The notes: generated by a model from the sequence alone, not told the origin. A stretch of 64,000 bases of DNA from Desulfosudis oleivorans (GCA_020723325.1 DYJD01000015.1:1-64000); one strand, 5' to 3'. Shown: positions 17,364 through 26,387, numbered from the stretch's first letter. Translations and numbers: made by a program.

Positions 17364-18062
17364 ATGACGACAGAAAAATTAAAGGAAAAGGCCGATGAAT
17401 TTCTAAATGAAAAAAAATATGAAAAAGCACTGGGTTTGTATGATAAGATCATTTCAGACCATCCCCTGAATGCCGCCTATTACACTGAGCGGGCCTGTAT
17501 TTATAAATTTCTTGATGATTTGGAAAATGCCATCGTCAACACCAGCAAGGCCATTGAATTAAACCCGGAGCGCAGCATCAATTACTATCTGCGGGGTTCC
17601 ATTTACCTCAAAAAGCTGGCGCAAGATAGTCAATTGATCAGATCTAAGCGCCATTCCATTCTGGAACAGATCATTGAGGATTATAGCAGTGTCGTGGAAA
17701 GAAACCCAAATTTTCAGGATTCCTGGCTTCATGTAATCCAGGCCTATCTATTGCTTCACAATTGGAAAAAAGCGGTTGAGATCTATATCAAATCTTCACC
17801 GTATGTGTTGAACCGGAAATATAAAATCATTCGCGCCTGGCTGGGCTGCCTGGCCTTGTGTTTTGCCGGTGATCCCATTGAAGAGTTGGATGAAAAACCT
17901 TTATGGGACTCCTGCGAGCAAATCCATCAGAATAATTGGAATATGGCGATGATCGAGCAATTGCTTCATGAATTGTCTGCCGATGGTTTTGATCTGTTAA
18001 AAGTCAATGAGGCCAAGCGGATTCATAATATGCTTTTAGAGAGAATTGTTGATAAAAAATAA
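17364..18062 (+). CDS. TPR-repeat protein, cotranscribed with the sigma54 activator
   Basis: About 232 residues. Residues 1-100 form classic TPRs (ADEFLNEKKYEKALGLYDKI; AAYYTERACIYKFLDDLENA; then a third), followed by a less regular helical half. No signal peptide. The start at 17,364 (MTTEKLK) is preferred because GAGGT lies five bases upstream; 17,349 is also possible. The gene follows a sigma54-type promoter and precedes the enhancer-binding protein by about 155 bases. It may act as the ligand or partner sensor that controls the activator, which is inference from position. Confidence 0.7.
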   Translation: MTTEKLKEKADEFLNEKKYEKALGLYDKIISDHPLNAAYYTERACIYKFLDDLENAIVNTSKAIELNPERSINYYLRGSIYLKKLAQDSQLIRSKRHSILEQIIEDYSSVVERNPNFQDSWLHVIQAYLLLHNWKKAVEIYIKSSPYVLNRKYKIIRAWLGCLALCFAGDPIEELDEKPLWDSCEQIHQNNWNMAMIEQLLHELSADGFDLLKVNEAKRIHNMLLERIVDKK

Positions 18063-18217
18063 AGTGGTCCGGGTACTTGGGGTTGCAGATGGTTTTCCGG
18101 TAAAAGAGGGGATAGGGCGGGAGATCGGAATGAAGTTGACTTATATCAATTCCTGATGAATTATATCATCACGATTAAATTTGCATGCGTAAGACTTTCG
18201 CGATGAATGGAGGAATC

Positions 18218-19909
18218 ATGGGAATGATCCAGGCGATAAGATACTGCAAAGAAAATGGTACCCAACCGCATCGTTTTGAGTTCCAGACTGATAAACCCGT
18301 TGACATGCTCACGGCCTTGAATTCAAATCTGCCTGCTCTTTTTATTGTTACCTCCAAGGATCCATTTAAGGATATTAAAATCAATAATAAAAAGATTGAG
18401 ATCCATAGCCAAATCGGTGCGAAGGAACCAAAACGCTACTTTCTTAATAGAGATAGCCGAATCATTTTGGAAAGCAAATACAGCAGTGGTAGGAGAGCTG
18501 AATCAGCTATAGATAATTTCTGGAAGCAGGCCTTGGGAGCCGATGAAGAGAAGTTCTATATCATCGTGGTCAAGGAGCACGTCTATCAATTGTTTATCAA
18601 GAAATGCCCTCAGGAGATCGAATTCTTCGATTCCCCCTCGAGGAATAATACAGGAGATGATGATTCCCAATCACAAAAAATCAAGAAAAGCGATACCAAG
18701 CCTGAATCTGATTCTATACCTAACTTATCGGATAATTATATCGGCATATCTGAACATGCTCAACGGGTCAGAGAGCTGATAGATCGGGCTGCTAGCAATG
18801 ATGATATAGTTCTGATTTTGGGGCCTACCGGCACAGGAAAAGAGCTGATCGCCAAATTAATTCATGCGCAGAGTCGGCGTAGCAAAACCAATCATTACAC
18901 TATTAATTGCGCAACGCTACAAGATACACTTTTCGAATCGGATTTGTTTGGACACAAGAAGGGCGCATTTACCGGGGCCTATTATGATAAAAAAGGAGTT
19001 TTTGAATTAGCCAATAAAACAACGCTTTTTCTAGATGAAATAGGTGATTTGGACCTGAGAAATCAAGCCAAAATCTTGCGGGTTTTGGAGGACAATCAAA
19101 TCACACCTGTTGGTGGTGAAAATTCAAAATATATTGATGTCCGGATAATCGCCGCAACCAACCGTGATTTGTATTCAATGGTGAAGACCGGACACTTTCG
19201 AGAAGACTTGTATTTCAGATTGGCTGTGTTTGTGATTAAAACAAAAGGTTTGAAGGACGTTCCAGAGGATATTCCATTGCATGTCGAGCATATTTGGGAA
19301 AAGCTAATGGAAAAGAAAGAAAATGAGAGTCCATTGGCAAAGCAATATAAGGAAAAATTGAAATTGGGCAAAGAGATACCCGAAGAAATAATGCAAAAAA
19401 TTAAAAATCTTCCGTGGCCCGGCAATGTCAGACAATTAAAAGCCACTTTGACAAGAGTTTATAGCTATTTTTGGGATATAGGGCCCCTTGATTTGACAAT
19501 GTTCAATGAGGCTATGGCGTTTGATAATTTCGGAGAATCAGAAAACACGCGGAACGTATCAAGCCTTGTTAAAAATAAATCGGCGGAGGATAATATTCGA
19601 ATTATTCAGAATGGGTTGAAATATATGATGGAAAAAAAACAAACCCAAAAAGAACCTGATAATTTTATATCGAATTATATGAATTCTTTCCTAAAGGAAA
19701 TTAATGGCCTGTGTGAATTAAGTCTGAACCAGCGGGCGTATGTTCACGCTGCCATCAATAATTTATATGGAAAATTATCTTACCTCGATAACCTCTTAAA
19801 GAAAAATATTCAAGCAGCAAACGTGTATTGGAGTGGTGATATCTGCGAAGCTTTTGAAGCGGCGCTTGAGGCCCTTCAAAAAGAAAAATCCGAGATAACC
19901 TTTAAATGA
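18218..19909 (+). CDS. Sigma54 activator (AAA+) lacking a DNA-binding domain
   Basis: A 563-residue protein with a complete sigma54-interaction AAA+ module: Walker A GPTGTGKE at 202-209, the sigma54-contacting GAFTGA at 249-254, Walker B LFLDEIGD at 270-277, and the later AATNRDL and WPGNVRQL motifs. Residues 1-170 form an unrecognised regulatory domain ending in a polar linker. The C-terminal ~110 residues are helical but have no Fis-type helix-turn-helix, so it may act without an upstream site or need a DNA-binding partner. GGAGG at 18,209-18,213 selects this start over 18,185. Likely targets are the promoters at 5656 and 17,277. Confidence 0.85.
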   Translation: MGMIQAIRYCKENGTQPHRFEFQTDKPVDMLTALNSNLPALFIVTSKDPFKDIKINNKKIEIHSQIGAKEPKRYFLNRDSRIILESKYSSGRRAESAIDNFWKQALGADEEKFYIIVVKEHVYQLFIKKCPQEIEFFDSPSRNNTGDDDSQSQKIKKSDTKPESDSIPNLSDNYIGISEHAQRVRELIDRAASNDDIVLILGPTGTGKELIAKLIHAQSRRSKTNHYTINCATLQDTLFESDLFGHKKGAFTGAYYDKKGVFELANKTTLFLDEIGDLDLRNQAKILRVLEDNQITPVGGENSKYIDVRIIAATNRDLYSMVKTGHFREDLYFRLAVFVIKTKGLKDVPEDIPLHVEHIWEKLMEKKENESPLAKQYKEKLKLGKEIPEEIMQKIKNLPWPGNVRQLKATLTRVYSYFWDIGPLDLTMFNEAMAFDNFGESENTRNVSSLVKNKSAEDNIRIIQNGLKYMMEKKQTQKEPDNFISNYMNSFLKEINGLCELSLNQRAYVHAAINNLYGKLSYLDNLLKKNIQAANVYWSGDICEAFEAALEALQKEKSEITFK

Positions 19910-19992
19910 ATCCTTGGAAAAGAGCATAAAAAAGAAGCGTCATAATCCCATTTTTGTGTGAGAATCCGTGTGAGAAAAATTTCTAAAATCAG

Positions 19993-20004
19993 CGGAAATT
20001 TCCG
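19993..20004. promoter_or_regulatory. 12-bp perfect palindrome near the attachment site
   Basis: CGGAAATTTCCG is a perfect palindrome about 66 bases left of the tRNA fragment. It could be an integrase/excisionase arm site or an operator. Position is the only support. Confidence 0.3.
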
Positions 20005-20007
20005 AAA

Positions 20008-20034
20008 TTGACAAAAATGTAAAATTCGTATAAT
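20008..20034 (+). promoter_or_regulatory. Candidate sigma70 promoter reading toward the tRNA remnant
   Basis: Consensus TTGACA at 20,008-20,013 and consensus TATAAT at 20,029-20,034 are separated by 15 bases, shorter than the preferred 17. It would transcribe the tRNA remnant and its terminator. Confidence 0.4.
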
Positions 20035-20069
20035 GAATAATTTCATTTATATAAAACAAATCGAGGAAG

Positions 20070-20136
20070 TTGGAAAGCTCAAAGGGTCGGTCTTCTAATC
20101 CGTAGGCCAGGGGTTCGAATCCCTTCAGGCGCGCCA
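20070..20136 (+). pseudogene. 3' part of tRNA-Arg(TCT): integration-site scar
   Basis: From about 20,084 the sequence is a good tRNA 3' half. The anticodon loop is CTTCTAA with anticodon TCT at 20,094-20,096, followed by a T-arm with GGTTCGAAT, an acceptor 3' strand CAGGCGC, discriminator G and encoded CCA ending at 20,136. The matching 5' acceptor GCGCCTG is absent upstream. Bases 20,069-20,083 resemble a degenerate D-loop (AGTTGGAAAGCTC). The fragment is the typical duplicate left when an integrative element uses a tRNA gene 3' end, so the element lies to the left and the intact tRNA should be at its other end. Confidence 0.75.
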
Positions 20137-20146
20137 TGGAAAACAA

Positions 20147-20180
20147 GAGGCTGACCGGTTCATAACGGCAGCCTCTTTTT
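20147..20180 (+). terminator. Rho-independent terminator after the tRNA fragment
   Basis: GAGGCTG (20,147-20,153) pairs with CAGCCTC (20,169-20,175), extended by CCG/CGG inside, followed by TTTTT. It was presumably the terminator of the original tRNA gene. Confidence 0.8.
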
Positions 20181-20288
20181 ATTAGGTGTTTTCATCATGA
20201 TGAAGACCGGCCATGAATATTTAAACAAATTCTAATATCATCATTTAATTGCTTAAGTCAAAAGATACTTGTGCTTGAATTATGAATT

Positions 20289-21494
20289 ATGATCTCCATT
20301 GATCGATTTAACCAAGCCCGACAGATACTAGCAGGCAGAATTCTGCGAACCCCGTTGTTATATTCGGCTTTCCTCAGCCGCTTGCTGGGCGGCGAGATCT
20401 ATCTAAAGCTCGAAAATCTGCAAAAGACCGGCTCCTTTAAAATCCGCGGAGCGACCTGCAAGATAATCAACAAAAGAAAGGAAATCAAATCCAACGGCGT
20501 TGTGGCGGCCTCGGCCGGCAATCACGCCCAGGGGGTGGCCCTGGCCGCCGGTGAAGCCGGCGTGAAAGCGACTATTGTCATGCCGGAGTGGGCTTCCATT
20601 TCCAAGCAGGAGGCTACCCGGGCATATGGCGGAGAATTGATTCTATTCGGCCGGAGCATTCAGGAGAGCCTGGCAAAAGCCAAGGAGCTTTCCCAATCAG
20701 GACGCATGTTCATTCATCCTTTTGATGATGAGGACGTGCTCATTGGACAGGGAACCGTGGCCCTGGAAATTTTTGAAGAAGTGGATAATTTGAAAATGAT
20801 TGTGGTGCCGGTGGGCGGCGGCGGACTCATTGCCGGCATCGCGGCAGCGGCAAAGACTCTTTGTCCCAAGGTCAAAATCGTGGGAGCCCAGGCTGCCGGC
20901 TGTCCGGCCGCCTATCAGGCCTTGCGTGACGGTAAAATACGCACTTGTCCGGCCGCGGTCAGCATTGCCGACGGCATCAGTGTCCGCAAAATCGGAAAAC
21001 AGCCCTTTGCCGTCCTGCGGCAATGGGTTCAGCAAATCGCCCTGGCCACTGAGGAACAAATCGCTTCGGCCATTCTCATGTTGCTGGAAAAAGAAAAAGT
21101 CCTGGCCGAAGGAGCCGGGGCAGTTGTTCTAGCGGTATTGCTGGGCAAAGCCGTCCGGCCGCCGGTCCGGGGGAAAACCGTGCTGATCATCAGCGGCGGC
21201 AATGTGGACAGCCCCTTACTGGACCGCATTCTGCGCAAAGGTTTGGTGGAGCATGGCCGCGTGATGCGGCTGTGGGTCTATCTTGAAGATTTCCCCGGGT
21301 CCCTGGCAAGGCTGCTGACCCGCCTGGCCGACTTGAAAGCCAATGTGCTGAATATCCGCCACAGCCGCAACATCCGGCATGCGTCTTTGTACCTATCCCG
21401 GGTGGAGCTGGAACTGGAAACCCGGGGCCGCTCCCACTTGGAACAGATCGCCGCTGAATTAAAACAATCTGGTTATACGGTTGAATGGGAATAA
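20289..21494 (+). CDS. ilvA: Threonine dehydratase (threonine ammonia-lyase)
   Basis: A 401-residue PLP enzyme that deaminates threonine to 2-oxobutanoate, the first step toward isoleucine. The PLP lysine is K51 in GSFKIRGA; the glycine-rich phosphate loop is VGGGGLIAG near residue 176; SGGNVD comes near residue 302. Residues ~325-401 form one ACT-like regulatory domain (LWVYLEDFPGSLARLLTRL). This single-ACT form of about 400 residues is shorter than the two-domain E. coli IlvA and could serve a biosynthetic or catabolic role. It is the first chromosomal gene right of the tRNA scar. No ilv partners are nearby. Confidence 0.92.
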   Translation: MISIDRFNQARQILAGRILRTPLLYSAFLSRLLGGEIYLKLENLQKTGSFKIRGATCKIINKRKEIKSNGVVAASAGNHAQGVALAAGEAGVKATIVMPEWASISKQEATRAYGGELILFGRSIQESLAKAKELSQSGRMFIHPFDDEDVLIGQGTVALEIFEEVDNLKMIVVPVGGGGLIAGIAAAAKTLCPKVKIVGAQAAGCPAAYQALRDGKIRTCPAAVSIADGISVRKIGKQPFAVLRQWVQQIALATEEQIASAILMLLEKEKVLAEGAGAVVLAVLLGKAVRPPVRGKTVLIISGGNVDSPLLDRILRKGLVEHGRVMRLWVYLEDFPGSLARLLTRLADLKANVLNIRHSRNIRHASLYLSRVELELETRGRSHLEQIAAELKQSGYTVEWE

Positions 21495-21515
21495 AACCGA
21501 TCCCGCATCACCAAC

Positions 21516-22028
21516 TCATTTGGCGAGCCCCTGGATTGCCTTTAGAGCCGCGGCATAATCCGGCTCCTGGGCGATCTCCGGGACCTGCTCCCGGTAAACA
21601 ATTTTGCCGTTTTTATCCATGACCAGGATGGCTCTTGACAGCAAACCCGCAAGCGGACCGGTGGTAATGGTCACCCCATAGTCTTGGCCGAATGCCGGGC
21701 TGCGAAATACGGAAAGACCCACCACGTTGGCAAGTCCCTCGGTTTCACAAAAGCGGTTATGGGCAAAGGGCAGATCAGCGGAAATGCAAAGGACCACTGT
21801 GTCTGCCAATTTACTTGCTTCCTGGTTGAAACGCCTGACCGACATGGCACAAACCGGCGTATCGATGCTTGGGAAAATATTCAACACCACGTTTTTACCG
21901 GCATAATCGCCTAGATTGACTTCGGCCAAGGTTTTTCCCACCAGGGTAAAGGCCGGAGCAGACTGGCCGACCTTGGGCAATTCACCAACGGTTTCGATCG
22001 CATTTCCTCTCAGGGTAATTGTCGCCAT
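21516..22028 (-). CDS. tpx: Thiol peroxidase (2-Cys, Tpx type)
   Basis: A 170-residue peroxiredoxin that reduces H2O2 and alkyl hydroperoxides with thioredoxin. The peroxidatic cysteine is C60 in [12 protein letters not shown] and the resolving cysteine is C94 in RFCETEG, both at family positions. The start MATITLRG is chosen because AAGGAG lies just upstream; the longer frame to 22,052 has no comparable site. The gene is convergent with ilvA and divergent from the helicase gene. The 22,029-22,360 gap contains no gene I can support. Confidence 0.93.
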   Translation of the reverse strand: MATITLRGNAIETVGELPKVGQSAPAFTLVGKTLAEVNLGDYAGKNVVLNIFPSIDTPVCAMSVRRFNQEASKLADTVVLCISADLPFAHNRFCETEGLANVVGLSVFRSPAFGQDYGVTITTGPLAGLLSRAILVMDKNGKIVYREQVPEIAQEPDYAAALKAIQGLAK

Positions 22029-22360
22029 AGCATTCTCCTTTTGCATTTTCATGGTTTCATTAAATCATTCAGACCGTTCTTTTCAAAGAAAATAACACCG
22101 ATTGCCAGAATGGCAAATTTTTTCCTGCCCATGGTCATCAAAGCCGCCGAATTATGTTGACATCTGCAGCGCTATTGTTCATACTCGCTCCCCGTAAAAT
22201 GCAAGCTCTCGAAAAAAGCAAGTTTTCAGCACTTCCCGCCCATCTCTGAGCACACTTCTTTTTTTGATTTAATCGTAACATCCATTGGGAAACAAAAAAT
22301 AATTGCGGCGGCATTCGGGATGATTGGGAAGATGTCGTTTCAATTGAATCAGGAAAAAAA

Positions 22361-24034
22361 ATGCGTTTTGAAAATTTGAATTTAAACACCGCTTTGCTTA
22401 AGGCTGTGCGCGACCTGGGATTTGTCGAACCCACCCCCATCCAGACCAAAGCCATTCCGGAGATTATCCGCGGCGATAAAGACTTGGTGGGCCTGGCCCA
22501 AACCGGTACCGGTAAGACCGCGGCCTTTGGTCTGCCCATGATTCAGTTGACGGATTTCCATGCCGACCATATCCAGGGAATCGTCATCTGTCCCACCCGT
22601 GAATTGTGTGCTCAAATTACCCAGGATATGCAAGGTTACTGCAAATACATCCCCTCGGCCGACATCGTTGCCGTTTATGGCGGTGCCGCCTACGACAAGC
22701 AGATCCGCCACATCCGCAACGGGGCTCAGATCATTGTGGCCACGCCCGGAAGAATGCTGGATCTGATGCGGCGCGGCGTCCTCTGTTTGGCAAAAGTGAA
22801 ATATGTGGTTCTGGACGAAGCCGATGAGATGTTCAATATGGGTTTTCAGGAAGATATCAACGCCATCCTGGACCAGACGCCGGTGGACAAACGCGTCTGG
22901 CTGTTTTCCGCCACCATGCCCAAATCCGTGGCCGGTATCGCCCGAAAATATATGACTCAGCCGCTGGAAATCACCATCGGCAGACAGAATGCCGCTGCCG
23001 AAAACATCGAGCATATGTATTGTGTCGTCCGGGAAAAAGACCGGTATGCGGCCTTGAAACGCATCATCGATTTCCACCCGGATATTTATGGTCTCGTGTT
23101 TTGCCGTACCCGCAAGGAAACCCAGGAAATTGCCGAAAAGCTGATCAAGGACGGGTATAGCGCCGAGAGCTTGCATGGAGATCTGACCCAGCCGGCCAGG
23201 GACCAGGTCATGGGGCGTTTTCGCGCCAAGGCGATTCAGGTTCTGATTGCCACGGATGTGGCGGCTAGAGGTCTAGATGTTCAGGACATTAGCCACGTAA
23301 TTCACTATACCCTGCCGGATGAGGCGGACAACTATACTCATCGCAGCGGCCGAACCGGCCGGGCCGGCAAATCCGGAAAGTCCGTGGCCATCATCCACAC
23401 CAAGGAAAAATACAAGCTGGAGCAGATCGAACGCAAATCCGGCCTCGCTTTCACCTACATGCGGGTTCCAAATGGCCAGGCGGTCTGCGAAAATCAGCTC
23501 TATGCCATGGTCCATAAGCTGGCGGCCGTGGATGTCAATCATGCTGAAATCGAGCAATTCCTACCCCCGGTCTATCAAATGTTGGCCGAATTGACCAAGG
23601 AGGAGTTGATCCGAAAATTCGTTTCCGCGGAGTTCAACCGTTTCCTGGATTATTATAAAGACGCCGGGGATATTAATGCAACCCGACCGGCAAAGGCCCC
23701 GAGCAAATCCATCAGCAAACACGCGGTTGCCGAGCGCCGGCCGACCGGCAAAACCAGGCGATTTTTTATGAACGCCGGCCGCCTGGATAATATTGTCTCC
23801 GGCACCGTCATCCGGAATGTCTGTGATCGCTCCGGGATCAAGGCCGCCAGCATCGGTCGCATCGAGATCATGCGCGAATTTTCCTTTTTTGAAGTTGACG
23901 CGCACCTCGCGGATAAAGTGCTTAAATGCATGCTCACAACTCGTATCGACGGCCGGGAAGTCCGCGTACAATTCGCCGATAATAGCAGCCCGGCGCACAT
24001 TCCCACCAGAAAAAAAAGAAGAAAAACCGCATAA
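22361..24034 (+). CDS. deaD: DEAD-box ATP-dependent RNA helicase (DeaD/CsdA type)
   Basis: A 557-residue helicase with all core motifs: Q motif around TPIQTK (residues 25-30), motif I AQTGTGKT (46-53), motif II DEAD (152-155), motif III SAT (about 182), and motif VI HRSGRTGRAG. Residues ~370-460 form a linker with a basic Lys/Arg/Pro segment, and ~470-545 form a DbpA-like RNA-binding domain (NIVSGTVIRNVCDRSGI). It likely unwinds structured RNA in ribosome assembly and cold adaptation. A short AGGA precedes the ATG. Confidence 0.93.
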   Translation: MRFENLNLNTALLKAVRDLGFVEPTPIQTKAIPEIIRGDKDLVGLAQTGTGKTAAFGLPMIQLTDFHADHIQGIVICPTRELCAQITQDMQGYCKYIPSADIVAVYGGAAYDKQIRHIRNGAQIIVATPGRMLDLMRRGVLCLAKVKYVVLDEADEMFNMGFQEDINAILDQTPVDKRVWLFSATMPKSVAGIARKYMTQPLEITIGRQNAAAENIEHMYCVVREKDRYAALKRIIDFHPDIYGLVFCRTRKETQEIAEKLIKDGYSAESLHGDLTQPARDQVMGRFRAKAIQVLIATDVAARGLDVQDISHVIHYTLPDEADNYTHRSGRTGRAGKSGKSVAIIHTKEKYKLEQIERKSGLAFTYMRVPNGQAVCENQLYAMVHKLAAVDVNHAEIEQFLPPVYQMLAELTKEELIRKFVSAEFNRFLDYYKDAGDINATRPAKAPSKSISKHAVAERRPTGKTRRFFMNAGRLDNIVSGTVIRNVCDRSGIKAASIGRIEIMREFSFFEVDAHLADKVLKCMLTTRIDGREVRVQFADNSSPAHIPTRKKRRKTA

Positions 24035-24172
24035 AGGTTAAATGTAACATTCTTTTTGTATTGCGGATCTGTTATAATCCACCTCAGATAATATGCTTGA
24101 CCGGATCACTGAATTATGTACTACTCAATTTAATTGAAACCTTGGAACCATGGCCGGCAAGGATCGACGAGC

Positions 24173-25072
24173 ATGAACAAGGCTGCAAAAGCATTGATAG
24201 CGGTGTTTGTTATGATCGGGTGCGGACTGGTCGGGTATCGCTGGATCAAACAGTGGCACGGTGGGAAAATCGATCAAGTCCTCCAGCAGGAACAAACCAA
24301 ATGCAAGCAGGAAATCTCCCAACTCCAAGCTGAAGTGAATCTATTGGGGACGGAGATGGAAAAACTGCGGGATAAGCAACCATCTGCCGCTGAATTGACT
24401 GAGATTTTCGGTCCCATGGAGCCCACCGTGCCTATGCCCGGCAAAACAGTCGACTGCGGTCGCATCAATTCCCAGGCAGCTTCTTTTTTTCAGTATATTC
24501 ATAATAAGGCTGCCGATATTCAACCGGATCTGAAAATCAGCTACCAGGACTTGACAGCATCTATTTTCAAGGATCTTTGCGACCATCCGCCCATAAATGT
24601 GGGCGAGACCGAGGATATCCACCGGCTGATCAGCAATGCCACCCATTTCTACCGGGTGCTGGGCAAGGAACGTCTTCAGTTCCTTATCAAAATCACAAAA
24701 AGCGAAGCGGATATCCTGGAGCCGGCTTTGGCTGTGCTGTTTGCCCGCCAGACTGCCTGTGATTCGGATTCCAAGCCGCCGCAATTGTCATGCCTGTATT
24801 CCCATGCCTGCTTTCTCCTCAACAGCCTGGGCGGCCGCAGCTATCTGTTGCGGCGTGAGGCCCGCTTGCGGATTCTGATCCAATACTATGCCTTGCTGGT
24901 GGTTGATCTATCCAACGATGTCGAGCAAAATTTCCTTGGCCTGGATCTGCGCCCCCATTTGAATGCTTTGGTCTTGGATATCCAAACTCAGAGAGGGCTT
25001 ATGTATCGCGAGCAGTATTTGGCAGGATTGAACGCCCTAAAGGTAAAATATGGTGTTGCAACCGATCAGTAG
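24173..25072 (+). CDS. Membrane-anchored protein of unknown function
   Basis: About 299 residues. An N-terminal hydrophobic helix (ALIAVFVMIGCGLVGYRW) is followed by a coiled coil of ~40 residues (KCKQEISQLQAEVNLLGTEMEKL), then a soluble helical domain facing the periplasm. Four later cysteines could form disulfides. The start at 24,173 puts the hydrophobic segment at the N-terminus; the longer frame from 24,134 adds a hydrophilic stretch unlikely to be real. An extended -10 TGTTATAAT at 24,069-24,077 may be its promoter. No family recognised. Confidence 0.65.
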   Translation: MNKAAKALIAVFVMIGCGLVGYRWIKQWHGGKIDQVLQQEQTKCKQEISQLQAEVNLLGTEMEKLRDKQPSAAELTEIFGPMEPTVPMPGKTVDCGRINSQAASFFQYIHNKAADIQPDLKISYQDLTASIFKDLCDHPPINVGETEDIHRLISNATHFYRVLGKERLQFLIKITKSEADILEPALAVLFARQTACDSDSKPPQLSCLYSHACFLLNSLGGRSYLLRREARLRILIQYYALLVVDLSNDVEQNFLGLDLRPHLNALVLDIQTQRGLMYREQYLAGLNALKVKYGVATDQ

Positions 25073-25097
25073 TCAGAACTCAGAATAATACGATACG

Positions 25098-26156
25098 CTA
25101 ATTTCTCCCATAGAAGCGCTGTCTTTCAAACCGAAAGAAATTGTCCTTTTCCTCAAGGGCGATGGTCTGGGCCTCATCTTTGAAATATTTTTCGCGCAGG
25201 GCCTTTACTTTCTCCTCCTGTTCCGGGCCTTGAAATTCCGCCATGACTTGTTTGCGCTCTTCCATGTATTTCAAGCCCACATCCCAGCGCTGATTGCGGT
25301 CCGTATCCCGTTTTTCCATGTCTTCGACCTGCTGTTCCGAAAAACCAATATCCCTTCGGATTTTATTTATGGTCATTTGACGTTGATCCGGGCTCATCTG
25401 CTTGAGTTCATCCTGTACCGAGTCGATGCTGAAAAACACTTTGGCCAGGATGGGCTTCTGGGTAAGGATATATTCTTCCGGCGAGCCCTGATAGGTCTCT
25501 TTCAAGACATTTTGATACAAGGTGAGTTTTTGTTCCATGGAGGTATCACGGTCTTCGTTTAAAAAAGCCAGGGCATCCTGAACCTTTTCTTTACGTGTTT
25601 CCGTGGCCAGCATTTCATCGGACCAGATCTCCTCGGCGGCATCGCCGAATAGTTCTCTTCTTTTTTCCCACAAGGCGGCTATTTTCTGCTCCTTGGTCAT
25701 TTGGGAAAGCTTGGCTTCATTCGCCGCCAGCCATTGGTTGTAACTATCAAGTTTGGTCAAGGTTTTTGATATTTCAGCGGCAAGATCCGGAAATGCCCGT
25801 TTCAGCAATTTGTCAAAAAAAACCTTTCCTTCCGGGTGGGAACCGATGATGGAATTGCGGATATCGTAAATGCTGGCCTGGGTGCTGATCCGGGAAATGG
25901 TTTTGCCGTAATATTTTTTCAGTTCCCTGACAAGCTGGTCCTCAAGGGGCATTGCCATTGGATCAGCTTCGCTTTTGGAAGAGTCTTTGTTTTGGGCAGC
26001 GGTTGAAACCGTTTTCGGTGCTTCGGTCGAGGCAAGGCTGCTGTAATCCTTGCTGTTCTCAGGCACTCCCATGATGAGAAAATAACATAGACCGAGGGTG
26101 ATAGCGATTCCGGCAAGGGCGATGGATATGGATAATTTCTTTATTTTTTTGTTCAT
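25098..26156 (-). CDS. Lipase-specific foldase (lipase chaperone) homologue
   Basis: About 352 residues: an N-terminal membrane anchor (SIALAGIAITLGLCYFLIMG), a variable Ser/Ala/Lys-rich linker, then a long charged helical domain. The helical part follows the LifO pattern of the lipase-chaperone family (EKRRELFGDAAEEIWSDE; EERKQVMAEFQGPEQ; ALREKYFKDEA). These inner-membrane steric chaperones fold one cognate secreted lipase in the periplasm. The family's RxxFDY motif is not clearly present. The start may be ATG 26,156 or TTG 26,177. No alpha/beta-hydrolase lipase is adjacent; the gene just upstream on this strand encodes an SGNH hydrolase. Confidence 0.7.
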   Translation of the reverse strand: MNKKIKKLSISIALAGIAITLGLCYFLIMGVPENSKDYSSLASTEAPKTVSTAAQNKDSSKSEADPMAMPLEDQLVRELKKYYGKTISRISTQASIYDIRNSIIGSHPEGKVFFDKLLKRAFPDLAAEISKTLTKLDSYNQWLAANEAKLSQMTKEQKIAALWEKRRELFGDAAEEIWSDEMLATETRKEKVQDALAFLNEDRDTSMEQKLTLYQNVLKETYQGSPEEYILTQKPILAKVFFSIDSVQDELKQMSPDQRQMTINKIRRDIGFSEQQVEDMEKRDTDRNQRWDVGLKYMEERKQVMAEFQGPEQEEKVKALREKYFKDEAQTIALEEKDNFFRFERQRFYGRN

Positions 26157-26253
26157 GCGTTTGTTTTTGTCCTTCAATGGTGGCCTCGGGCTCAGGCCCT
26201 TTTTTCATCTCAAATAAAAATGACACTCATATGTAGCATATACAGCGGCAATG

Positions 26254-26299
26254 AAAAAGGGTCAGGGGGTTTGTTTTTAAAATTCCCCGTGACCCTTTT
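26254..26299 (-). terminator. Terminator between the SGNH hydrolase and lipase-chaperone genes
   Basis: A stem of 14 pairs with one bulge (AAAAGGGTCACGGGG with its complement) is followed on the minus strand by a T-run. It could reduce rather than abolish read-through into the chaperone gene. Confidence 0.55.
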
Positions 26300-26387
26300 G
26301 GGTGCATTCCGTCAACAGGCTCTTACACTTACATTACAGGAAACAGGCAGCTCTTATTTGCTGCTCCTGTTTATCCGTAGGCCGGGC

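Noticed and set aside
20062-20136. A complete functional tRNA-Arg
   Set aside because: The 5' acceptor strand complementary to CAGGCGC is missing and the D-arm is disrupted.
19940-20146. Minus-strand ORF with RLKGFEPLAYGLEDRP
   Set aside because: It is the well-known antisense translation of a tRNA 3' half and not a gene.
22138-23176. Minus-strand ORFs over the helicase gene
   Set aside because: Antisense shadows of deaD with atypical composition.
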